Positions 1 to 5,727 of a DNA stretch of 6,035 bases are shown here, one piece after another (positions within the stretch are counted from its first letter, which is position 1; every line of letters begins with the position of its first letter). A model generated the notes under the pieces. It was given only the letters and a program-made list of their open reading frames with translations. It was not told where the DNA came from and did not search any database. Made by a program: the position numbers and the translations under genes. The stretch is taken from the NCBI GenBank assembly GCA_007120055.1, contig SKOL01000232.1:1-6035 (forward strand), read 5' to 3'. This stretch comes from Anaerobacillus sp. GTDB taxonomy: Bacteria > Bacillota > Bacilli > Bacillales_H > Anaerobacillaceae.

Positions 1-538
1 GGACAGGGCGTTTGTTAATCGCTTCACCAAAGTTCATCATCGTATCAATTGTAGTTTGTGATGTGAGTATACTTGGTGTTACTTCTAATAACTTAAAAAC
101 CGGTGCTGGATAGAAGAAATGCGCTCCTATAAATCTTTCAGGTTTTTGAATAACTGATCCAATAGCTGCGATTGATAATGCCGACGTATTAGAGGCTAAA
201 ACTGCACTATCTTTTGAAAATTCATTAATCTGTTGAAATACTTTTTTCTTTAACTCTAAATTCTCAGGCACAGCTTCTATAACAATATCTGAATTTGCAA
301 TTGCTGACATATCTGTACAGTCATTTAGCAAAGATAATGTTTTTTCTTTTTCATCTAAAGATATCTTATTTTTATCTACTTTTCTTTGAAGTAGTTTTTC
401 AATGTTTTCTTTTCCCTTATCGAGTTGTTCCCTTGAAATATCAATCCAATTTATTTTAAAGCCGGCTTCTGCAACTACTTGGGCAATTCCTGCCCCCATA
501 AGGCCTGCACCTATTACGGCAACTTCTTTAATTTCCAA
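1..538 (-). CDS. 3-hydroxyacyl-CoA dehydrogenase, N-terminal part (3' end outside window)
   Basis: This enzyme family oxidises a 3-hydroxyacyl-CoA to the 3-oxoacyl-CoA with NAD+ in the cytoplasm, in beta-oxidation or butyrate-type pathways. I translated 179 residues from the minus strand; about 100 more of a usual 280-290 should lie beyond base 1. An N-terminal Rossmann fold shows GAGLMG at residues 10-15 and an acidic residue at D33 after the second strand, which fits NAD use. IEAVPE (87-92) and ASNTS (115-119) follow. S119, H140 and E152 match the spacing of the Ser-His-Glu active-site set of the human enzyme. The usual HFFNP reads HFFYP (140-144), an uncommon change. I chose the TTG at 538 because GAGGAGG (547-553) sits 8 bases upstream of it. 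An in-frame ATG at 562 has no ribosome binding site and would place the Shine-Dalgarno inside the gene. The family call is firm, the acyl substrate is not. Confidence 0.92.
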   Translation of the reverse strand, partial: MEIKEVAVIGAGLMGAGIAQVVAEAGFKINWIDISREQLDKGKENIEKLLQRKVDKNKISLDEKEKTLSLLNDCTDMSAIANSDIVIEAVPENLELKKKVFQQINEFSKDSAVLASNTSALSIAAIGSVIQKPERFIGAHFFYPAPVFKLLEVTPSILTSQTTIDTMMNFGEAINKRPV

Positions 539-546
539 TGTAATTT

Positions 547-553
547 CCTCCTC
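547..553 (-). promoter_or_regulatory. Ribosome binding site that fixes a TTG start for the 3-hydroxyacyl-CoA dehydrogenase
   Basis: The minus strand reads GAGGAGG, eight bases before TTG at 538. The only nearby ATG in the same frame (560-562) lies upstream of this site and lacks its own Shine-Dalgarno, so TTG is the better start. The leader between here and the relic stop codon at 646 is almost all A and T. I found no convincing pair of promoter boxes in it. Confidence 0.75.
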
Positions 554-645
554 AAAATTCATATTCTACGAATGAGATAAAATTTAAATATATTCATTTC
601 CTTATAAACACTAAGTAAAAATGTTTAATTTAGAAATTATTTAAA

Positions 646-910
646 TTAATACATTACAACTCCTGCATTTACTTTAATATCCTCACCGGTTATTCCAATC
701 TCTTGATCAGAAGCAAGGAAAACGGGGTAAATTAATAATTGGTCCACCATTCGTTTTTTTCATCCATGGAAGTACAGCTTTCGTACATAGAAATACACTT
801 TTTAGATTACTATTCACCACTTCATCCCAGCCAAACGTTTCCAACCTTTCAATTGCAAGCGTTTGTCCGGCTAATCCTGCATTATTAACCAATATATCTA
901 CGTCCAAAAA
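646..910 (-). pseudogene. Decayed SDR-family oxidoreductase with internal deletion and frameshift
   Basis: Two SDR pieces lie in different reading frames. The first (910-728) encodes DVDILVNNAG, the NNAG motif that stabilises the central sheet of SDR enzymes, then the NLKSVFL segment carrying the structural or catalytic Asn, and ends at GGPIINL where a strand normally leads into the active-site Ser. The second (about 723-646) is the typical C-terminus, VFLASDQ, then GITGEDIKVNAGVVMY and a stop at 646-648. The frame changes at the join (about 724-727), and roughly 80-90 residues are missing, including the catalytic Ser and the YxxxK motif. The N-terminal TGxxxGIG cofactor motif is also absent. 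An open stretch of 75 codons (934-707) runs through the first piece but starts at a TTG without a ribosome binding site and ends in out-of-frame sequence. This cannot be a working enzyme. Its C-terminus resembles that of the intact SDR at 5728 but is not close enough to be a recent copy. Confidence 0.8.
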
Positions 911-937
911 TTGTGGGATGAATTCTTCCCACAATTT
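908..937. repeat. Perfect 11-bp inverted repeat with 8-base loop at the relic junction
   Basis: AAATTGTGGGA (908-918) and TCCCACAATTT (927-937) are exact reverse complements around an 8-base spacer that contains GAATTC. The repeat covers the point where dehydrogenase-like coding sequence changes to SDR-like sequence. Read on the minus strand, the second arm runs into a five-T tract, so it could also act as an intrinsic terminator for transcripts coming from dctM. The role is unproven. Confidence 0.6.
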
Positions 938-1070
938 CGGCTTTATTTACTGTAGGCATAAGTTCATTTTCAACGAGAATTTCTAATTTTTCATCAATTG
1001 CCTTTTTGGCTCGTTGAATATCCTCATTGTTTACACCAAATAGCTTTACTTCTATGTTCGAGCACCGTAA
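912..1070 (-). pseudogene. Remnant resembling a 3-hydroxyacyl-CoA dehydrogenase Rossmann-domain segment
   Basis: In the minus frame opening after a TAG just above 1070, the codons read VKLFGVNNEDIQ, then RAKKAIDEKLEILVENELM, and end in EIVGRIHPT at about 912. This matches the part of 3-hydroxyacyl-CoA dehydrogenases that follows the second Rossmann strand: a helix of the form xxRAKxxIxxxLxxLVexGxl, then a short helix ending in RIxxTTD. The same segment of the intact enzyme at 1-538 (about residues 28-75) has the same layout but different sequence. The preceding GxGxxG strand-turn-helix and everything after the segment are missing, no plausible start or ribosome binding site is present, and the frame runs into a stop just inside the SDR fragment. 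I read it as a leftover of a second dehydrogenase gene. The family match rests on pattern memory and a short segment, so it is less certain than the SDR call. Confidence 0.55.
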
Positions 1071-1077
1071 CTAAACT

Positions 1078-1095
1078 AATTAATTAATTAATAAT
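1078..1095. repeat. 18-bp AT direct repeat, copy downstream of dctM
   Basis: This low-complexity TTAA-rich 18-mer is identical to the one at 2947-2964. It lies just past the dctM stop and next to the 5' edge of the dehydrogenase remnant. It carries stop codons in more than one frame. Confidence 0.6.
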
Positions 1096-1101
1096 TTAAA
1101 C

Positions 1102-1120
1102 CTTTACTATTTCAGTAAAG
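1102..1120 (-). terminator. Weak terminator-like hairpin overlapping the dctM stop codon
   Basis: On the minus strand CTTTACT (1120-1114), a five-base loop and AGTAAAG (1108-1102) form a 7-bp stem followed by GTTTAAATTATT. The dctM TAG falls partly in the second arm. The stem has only two G-C pairs and the T-tract is broken, so termination would be inefficient at best. Confidence 0.3.
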
Positions 1121-2381
1121 ACGGAAGCCATGTAGATAGGAACGGAAGAAAGCTTATAACAAGTACGTTAACAAACAGAAGAAGTACAAACGGAATAATT
1201 GCACGGGATATCGCTGCTAATTTTATTTTAGATACCTGCGATGCCACGAATAAGTTAATACCTACAGGTGGAGTAATCATTCCAATCGCTAAGTTAACGA
1301 CCATGATAATTCCAAAATGAACTGGATCAATTCCTAAACTGACGGCAACTGGCAATAAGATTGGAACTAAGATTAAAATTGCCGCTGCAGCTTCGATAAA
1401 CATTCCTGTGATTAGTAAGAGAATATTTACTAAAATAAGAAACACAACTACACTTGTTGTAATATTTAAAAAGAACTCTGATAGTAGTGTCGGAACACCT
1501 AAACGATTTAGTACAAAGCTAAACAATCCTGCAGTACCAATAACGAACATTACAATCGAAGTCGTCACAGCCGATTTCTTGAATATGTCTGCTAATTCAT
1601 AAATGTTGATACCTCGATAAACAAATACTCCGATAACAAAAGAATAGGCTACAGCGATCACCGCTGCTTCTGTAGGGGTAAAGATCCCACCATAAATACC
1701 ACCTAAAATGATAACAGGCATTAGTAATGATAATATTGCTTTTCTAAAAGCAATCAACGTATCTTTAAAACTAACTTTTTCAATACCTACATACCCTTTC
1801 CTTTTTGCTACAATATAAGCTGCGATCAATAAGGTTGATGTAACGAACACTCCTGGTATAATACCTGCTATAAACATATCCCCAACCGATACTTGAGCCG
1901 CAATACCGTACAGGATTAATGGAATACTAGGTGGAATAATAACCCCTAAAGCACCTGATACTGCTTGATTTGCACTGGCATATCTCGCATCGTATCCTTT
2001 AGCAATCATCGCTGGAATGAGAATGGCTCCGATTGCAGCCGTTGTCGCTGCACCAGATCCAGAAATCGCTGCAAAGAACATCGAGGTAACGATGGCTACC
2101 ATCGCAAGACCACCAGTAATATGACCAACTAAAGCACTTGCAAAATTTATTAACCTCTCAGAGATTCCACCTGATTGCATTAAGTAACCCGCTAAGATAA
2201 AAAACGGGATCGCCATTAGTGGAAACGAATTCATTGAGTTAAAGATTTGTTGAGCTATAACTTGGAGTGAAAAAATCTCCCCTTGCCATACAACTAAAGT
2301 TGTCGCCAAGCCTAGTGAAACCGCTATTGGAACACTTAATGCAAAAAAAATGAATAAAGAAATAAAAAGTAAAGGTATCAT
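1107..2381 (-). CDS. dctM: TRAP transporter large permease subunit (DctM family)
   Basis: This is the main transport subunit of a tripartite ATP-independent periplasmic-type transporter, which moves a carboxylate inward with sodium or protons. The 424 residues fit the usual length of about 425-430. Nearly the whole chain is hydrophobic, with about 11-12 membrane segments or re-entrant hairpins. Family landmarks are the NSFPLMAIPFFILAGYLM stretch (51-68), SGSGAATTAAIG (107-118), the ALGVIIPPSIPLILYG hairpin (144-159), GGIFTPTEAAV (231-241) and the second hairpin GMITPPVGINLF (367-378). The two PP-containing hairpins are related by internal pseudosymmetry, as in known DctM/SiaM structures. The start is ATG at 2381, one base after the dctQ stop (TAAAATG), with its GGAGG ribosome binding site inside the last dctQ codons, which implies translational coupling. 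It ends with TAG. The family is certain; the substrate is unknown. Confidence 0.97.
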   Translation of the reverse strand: MIPLLFISLFIFFALSVPIAVSLGLATTLVVWQGEIFSLQVIAQQIFNSMNSFPLMAIPFFILAGYLMQSGGISERLINFASALVGHITGGLAMVAIVTSMFFAAISGSGAATTAAIGAILIPAMIAKGYDARYASANQAVSGALGVIIPPSIPLILYGIAAQVSVGDMFIAGIIPGVFVTSTLLIAAYIVAKRKGYVGIEKVSFKDTLIAFRKAILSLLMPVIILGGIYGGIFTPTEAAVIAVAYSFVIGVFVYRGINIYELADIFKKSAVTTSIVMFVIGTAGLFSFVLNRLGVPTLLSEFFLNITTSVVVFLILVNILLLITGMFIEAAAAILILVPILLPVAVSLGIDPVHFGIIMVVNLAIGMITPPVGINLFVASQVSKIKLAAISRAIIPFVLLLFVNVLVISFLPFLSTWLPSLLK

Positions 2382-2382
2382 T

Positions 2383-2874
2383 TTACTCCTCCTTTCTGAA
2401 GATTTCTTCTATTAAAACAGCAATCGTATTTATAAACATGAGTACTCCACCTACACTAGTCGCAAGCATTGGCCAGAACATTGATAAACCAGTAGCTGGG
2501 GCTCTTTGGAAGGAAACAGATTGTGACATTTCCCATCCAAATTTAATTAGGACAAAATAAAATATTAGTGCAACTAAATATGAAATAATTTTAATAGCTT
2601 TACTTAATTTACCTTTTGTGAAATCTGGTAATATATCAACTGCAATTAATGTTCCTTGTCTAATGGCATATGCTGCACCTAAAAATGTCATCCAAATCAT
2701 CGTAAAACGAGAAACTTCTTCGGAAAAAGTTAACGAGTTTCCAACAACATAACGAGCAAATACTTGCCAAAAAATTAAAACTGTCATGATCCCTAGGGCT
2801 AAAGCTAACACCCATCCAATAATCTTATTTATAACGTCCACAATTCGTACAAACTGTTTCAAAACTATTGGCAT
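2383..2874 (-). CDS. dctQ: TRAP transporter small permease subunit (DctQ family)
   Basis: This small membrane protein pairs with DctM in the TRAP membrane complex. It has 163 residues, a normal size, and four predicted membrane helices at roughly 18-39, 56-74, 91-113 and 129-153. The family signature is present: FARYVVGNSLTFSEEVSRF at 39-57, followed by the WMTFLGAAYAIRQG segment of helix 2. I chose ATG at 2874 because AAGGAGG (2882-2888) lies seven bases upstream. An in-frame GTG at 2880 would add two residues but is only one base from the Shine-Dalgarno. Its last codons (RKEE) encode the GGAGG used by dctM, and the stop is one base from the dctM ATG. It is separated from dctP by a hairpin that probably lowers its expression relative to the binding protein. 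Confidence 0.95.
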   Translation of the reverse strand: MPIVLKQFVRIVDVINKIIGWVLALALGIMTVLIFWQVFARYVVGNSLTFSEEVSRFTMIWMTFLGAAYAIRQGTLIAVDILPDFTKGKLSKAIKIISYLVALIFYFVLIKFGWEMSQSVSFQRAPATGLSMFWPMLATSVGGVLMFINTIAVLIEEIFRKEE

Positions 2875-2881
2875 GCTCACA

Positions 2882-2888
2882 CCTCCTT
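2882..2888 (-). promoter_or_regulatory. Ribosome binding site that decides the dctQ start
   Basis: The minus strand has AAGGAGG, then seven bases, then ATG at 2874. The GTG at 2880 is too close to be initiated from this site. It lies a few bases downstream of the dctP-dctQ hairpin. Confidence 0.7.
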
Positions 2889-2897
2889 AATTTCATT

Positions 2898-2925
2898 AAA
2901 AGGGTGGTTTTAGAACCACCCTTTT
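2898..2925 (-). terminator. 12-bp hairpin between dctP and dctQ (partial terminator or mRNA stabiliser)
   Basis: AAAAGGGTGGTT and AACCACCCTTTT form a perfect 12-bp stem with a 4-base loop. The 3' arm ends in four T residues, then AATG. It sits about 30 bases after the dctP stop and about 10 bases before the dctQ ribosome binding site. An intrinsic hairpin in this position would stop part of the transcription or protect the dctP message from 3' decay, giving more binding protein than membrane subunits. The hairpin is directly visible; its effect is inferred. It is symmetric, so it could work in both directions. Confidence 0.75.
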
Positions 2926-2946
2926 AACTTTACATTAATAATTAAT

Positions 2947-2964
2947 AATTAATTAATTAATAAT
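2947..2964. repeat. 18-bp AT direct repeat, copy at the dctP 3' end
   Basis: This sequence is identical to 1078-1095 and contains the dctP stop codon (2957-2959). Further stops follow it in frame. The two copies bracket dctQ and dctM. The simple TTAA composition means chance identity is possible. Confidence 0.6.
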
Positions 2965-3994
2965 CAAAGTTTCTTACCGTTTCAATCAAATCTTCACCAA
3001 TTCTTGGAGCCCATTTTTCGTAAACAGGAGTTACAGCTTCTCTAAAGAGGTCAAGATCTGGCTCAGTCACTTCCATTCCTAATTCAGCTAATTTTTCTTT
3101 CATTTCAATTTCTTGCTGTTCACTAGCCTCACGTTGAACTGGCGTTGCAATTGCTGCCGCTTCCATAATAGCTTCTTGATCTGCAGCAGAAAGCGAATCA
3201 AATAGTACTTTACTCATTAATAATGGAGCTGGATGATATACGTGTTGCGTTAAGTTTAAATACTTTTGAACTTCATAAAAATTAACGTCATAAATCGTTG
3301 GTAGTGGGTTTTCTTGACTATCCATTACCCCTTGTTGTAATGCCGTATAAACTTCTGGCCATGCCATTGGTGTTGCATTTGCGCCTAAAGCTGACCACGT
3401 GTCTACTTGAACTTCACTTTCTTGAGTACGATGGTTAATTCCTCTTAAATCTTCAGGTGTATTTAGAGCTCGAATATCGTTTGTATTATGACGGAAGCCA
3501 TTTTCCATCCAACCTAAAACTTTTACGTTAGCTGCCTCTTCAAGTTTTTCTGCTAATTTATCACCAATTTCACTCTCAAGTACAGCATATGCATGTTCTC
3601 TATTATCAATTAGATAAGGTAAGTCAAACATATAAAATTCTTGTACAAATCCACCTAATGGTCCTGTTGATGACATCCCCATATCGATGGAATTAATTGA
3701 CATACCCTCAACTACTTCTCGTTCTCCACCTAAAGCATTATTATAGTGAGTTCTCACTGAAAGTCTTCCGTCTGTTAACCTTTCTAATTCTTCACCGAAC
3801 TTTTCAATACCAATATCATGGTGGGAACCCACGCCTAATGGTATGCTTACGTCAAAAACTTTAGTGAATTCTTCATTTGCACCTTTTGCTTCTCCAGATT
3901 GTCCACTTGAAGCCTCATCACTTCCACATGCTGACAAAACCAAAGCAGTTGCCAGCGATAAAGCTAAAATTAACTTTTTCTTCATTTTCTTCAT
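2957..3994 (-). CDS. dctP: TRAP transporter substrate-binding lipoprotein (DctP family)
   Basis: This is the extracytoplasmic solute-binding component, which captures a carboxylate and delivers it to DctQM. It has 345 residues. A charged N-terminus (MKKMKKK), a hydrophobic core (8-22) and the lipobox LSAC with Cys23 show that it is a lipid-anchored protein on the outer face of the membrane. A Ser/Gly/Glu-rich linker follows to about residue 42. The mature part has the DctP fold landmarks: the GGEREVVEG segment (89-97), NGFRHNTN (165-172), the LRGINHRTQES segment (183-193) in which R189 is placed like the conserved Arg that pairs with the substrate carboxylate, GANATPMAWPEVYTALQQG (204-222) and DSQENP (225-230). 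The ATG at 3994 is preceded by AGGGGGGA at good spacing; the second ATG three codons later is too far from it. It is first in dctP-dctQ-dctM, with a cre site in its leader. Confidence 0.96.
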   Translation of the reverse strand: MKKMKKKLILALSLATALVLSACGSDEASSGQSGEAKGANEEFTKVFDVSIPLGVGSHHDIGIEKFGEELERLTDGRLSVRTHYNNALGGEREVVEGMSINSIDMGMSSTGPLGGFVQEFYMFDLPYLIDNREHAYAVLESEIGDKLAEKLEEAANVKVLGWMENGFRHNTNDIRALNTPEDLRGINHRTQESEVQVDTWSALGANATPMAWPEVYTALQQGVMDSQENPLPTIYDVNFYEVQKYLNLTQHVYHPAPLLMSKVLFDSLSAADQEAIMEAAAIATPVQREASEQQEIEMKEKLAELGMEVTEPDLDLFREAVTPVYEKWAPRIGEDLIETVRNFDY

Positions 3995-4013
3995 TTTTAG
4001 TCCCCCCTAGTTT

Positions 4014-4027
4014 TTTAAACGCTTACA
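4014..4027 (-). promoter_or_regulatory. Probable CcpA catabolite-responsive element (cre) upstream of dctP
   Basis: The minus strand reads TGTAAGCGTTTAAA, matching the Bacillus cre consensus TGWAARCGYTWNCW at 13 of 14 positions, with the central CG intact. It lies 20 bases upstream of the dctP ATG. An AATAAT (4034-4029) just upstream could be a -10 box, which would place the cre over the transcription start, a usual position for repression. I see no good -35 box, so the promoter is not established. Confidence 0.65.
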
Positions 4028-4041
4028 AATTATTTATTTAA

Positions 4042-4068
4042 GAGAGTAAAAACAGTTTTTTATCTCTC
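4042..4068 (-). terminator. Terminator-like hairpin after the CoA-transferase gene
   Basis: On the minus strand GAGAG pairs with CTCTC and TAAAAA with TTTTTA, with one bulged A and a 4-base loop, 21 bases after the CoA-transferase TGA. The tail (TTAAATAAATAATTT) is A/T rich but lacks a clean T-run, so read-through into dctP is likely. It separates the CoA-transferase unit from the transporter unit. Confidence 0.5.
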
Positions 4069-4089
4069 AAAATAAAACACTTTAGCAAA

Positions 4090-5685
4090 TCATACTAATG
4101 CTACAATTTTTCTACTAAACTCATTTTTAAAATTCATTGATTCATGATTAAAAATAGCTGCATCCATTTCCTTTAGCTGAGGTGAGATGATCGGTTTAAA
4201 CTCCATTTGAGCAAGAATGTCTCTCTCAATATCAATTCCCGGAGCAATCTCTATTAGCACTACACCATCCTGGGTCAATTCGAAAACAGCCCTTTCTGTT
4301 ACAAAAAGAACAGTTTGTTCTTTTTGTTGAGCTATCATACCACTAAAGGTAACTTGGTTAACTTGGCTAATGAATTTCTTCGATTTTCCTTCATTAATGA
4401 TTTTAAGTTTCCCAGCTTGTACCTCAACCTCTAGTCCACCAGCAGTAAATGTTGAACAAAATACTACTTTTCTAGCATTTTGGGTAATTTCTATGAAACC
4501 ACCACAACCAACAGTTCTAGTTCCAAATCGGCTTACATTGACATTCCCTAATATATCGACTTCAGCAGTTCCCATGAAGGTAATATCTACGCCACGACCA
4601 CAGTAGTAGTCGAACTGATATGGATGTTCAATAATGGCATCTGCATTCTTTGTGATACCAAAGTCAGTTCCACCCATTGGAACGCCGCCGATAGCACCTG
4701 ATTCTATCGTTAAATGAATATCATCCAAAATGCCTTCTTCACTTGAAACTGGACCAATCATATCGCCTGGAATACCTGTTCCTAAATTTACAACAGCATC
4801 TGGGAAAAGTTCCCTAACCGCGCGTCGTCCTACAATCTTTCGTACGCTTAACTCCAGAGGCTCAGCTTCAGCAATCGGAACTTTTAATTCTCCTGTAAAA
4901 ACAGGGTTATATACAGTACTAGATGTTTGACGATGAGTTTCGACCGGATTTTCAGCTACAACAATATGGTCAACATAAATTCCAGGAACGACAACATCTT
5001 TCGGTGGAAGTGTTCCACGCTTCGCATAATTTTTCACTTGAACGACTACTTTACCACCAAATCTCTTAGTTGCTTGAGCAAGGGAGATCGCTTCTAATTT
5101 AAGAGCTTCATCTTCCATTGTTACATTTCCGAGCTCATCAGCTGTTGTTCCACGAATAATACAAATATCTATCGGAATTTCTTTATAAAACAAGTATTCT
5201 TCATTTTTTATGTTAATTAACTCTACAAACCCTTCGCTTTTTGCAGCTTTCTCATTAATCTTTCCACCTTCGAGTCTTGGATCAATAAATGTTCCTAAGC
5301 CAACTTTTGTAAAGTTTCCAGGTTTCCCTGATGCCATCGCTCTAAATAAATGTGTAATTTGACCTTGCGGCAGACAATGAGCTTCGACTTCATTTTGATT
5401 AATTAATTCTCTCCATTTTGGAGCTAAGCCCCAATGAGACCCAATAATACGTCGAATTAATCCTTTATGAGCTAAATGTTCAATTCCATTCACTGTGTCA
5501 CTATGACCAGCCCCATGAAATAACGTTAAATTATTCGGTTTTCCATTTTCTAAAAAGTTACTCTCAATTTCTCTTAAAATTTCTTCACACGCACCCATGA
5601 GGGTAAACCCACATACAGCTAATGTGCTCTCGTCTTTTATTTGAGAAACGATGTCCTTTGCTGTTGATTTTTTTTCTATCAACAC
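4090..5685 (-). CDS. Acyl-CoA:carboxylate CoA-transferase, fused alpha/beta (propionate/acetate CoA-transferase, YdiF type)
   Basis: This enzyme moves CoA from an acyl-CoA, often acetyl-CoA, to a free carboxylate through a glutamyl-CoA thioester, activating short-chain acids without ATP. The 531 residues fit the fused type, in which the two subunits of family I CoA-transferases are one chain: alpha-like half at about 1-265, beta-like half at about 280-520. Family marks are SHWGLAPK (83-90), GLGTFIDPRLEGGKIN (129-144), VYNPVFTGELKVP (258-270) and LTIESGAIGGVPMGG (325-339), where E328 is the expected catalytic Glu. The GTG at 5685 follows AAGGAGGGG closely; a TTG one codon later has slightly better spacing and cannot be excluded. 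It lies 42 bases after the SDR stop with no terminator between, so the two are probably co-transcribed. Acetate, propionate, butyrate, lactate or 3-hydroxy acids are all plausible substrates; the sequence does not choose. Confidence 0.95.
   Translation of the reverse strand: MLIEKKSTAKDIVSQIKDESTLAVCGFTLMGACEEILREIESNFLENGKPNNLTLFHGAGHSDTVNGIEHLAHKGLIRRIIGSHWGLAPKWRELINQNEVEAHCLPQGQITHLFRAMASGKPGNFTKVGLGTFIDPRLEGGKINEKAAKSEGFVELINIKNEEYLFYKEIPIDICIIRGTTADELGNVTMEDEALKLEAISLAQATKRFGGKVVVQVKNYAKRGTLPPKDVVVPGIYVDHIVVAENPVETHRQTSSTVYNPVFTGELKVPIAEAEPLELSVRKIVGRRAVRELFPDAVVNLGTGIPGDMIGPVSSEEGILDDIHLTIESGAIGGVPMGGTDFGITKNADAIIEHPYQFDYYCGRGVDITFMGTAEVDILGNVNVSRFGTRTVGCGGFIEITQNARKVVFCSTFTAGGLEVEVQAGKLKIINEGKSKKFISQVNQVTFSGMIAQQKEQTVLFVTERAVFELTQDGVVLIEIAPGIDIERDILAQMEFKPIISPQLKEMDAAIFNHESMNFKNEFSRKIVALV
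4301..4327. repeat. Perfect 11-bp inverted repeat inside the CoA-transferase gene
   Basis: ACAAAAAGAAC (4301-4311) and GTTCTTTTTGT (4317-4327) are exact reverse complements around a five-base loop. They encode residues near 454-461 (QKEQTVLF) of the CoA-transferase. The stem is A/T rich. It may be a by-product of the coding sequence or a weak RNA structure. Confidence 0.5.
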
Positions 5686-5727
5686 GTTCCCCTCCTTTTC
5701 ATTGTTGCTTTTAGTAAAGGTTCAATC

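Noticed and set aside
563..645. Sigma-A promoter for the 3-hydroxyacyl-CoA dehydrogenase gene
   Set aside because: TATAAG-like and TTTACT-like hexamers occur, but none pair at 16-18 bases with acceptable matches, and the region is so AT-rich that single matches mean little.
626..648. AT-only inverted repeat (TAATTTA / TAAATTA) after the SDR relic stop
   Set aside because: The stem has no G-C pairs and no T-run follows, so it does not support a terminator.
707..934. 75-codon minus-strand ORF as a real small SDR protein
   Set aside because: It starts at a TTG without a ribosome binding site, lacks the cofactor-binding N-terminus and the catalytic motif, and its last residues are out-of-frame sequence after a deletion.
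1408..1602. Plus-strand 64-codon ORF
   Set aside because: It lies wholly antisense inside dctM, has no recognisable domain or ribosome binding site, and its composition is what the reverse complement of membrane-protein codons gives.
4370..4606. Plus-strand 78-codon ORF
   Set aside because: It is antisense to the well-conserved beta half of the CoA-transferase and has no family features of its own.
4730..4930. Plus-strand 66-codon ORF
   Set aside because: It is antisense to the CoA-transferase active-site region and shows no independent evidence of coding.
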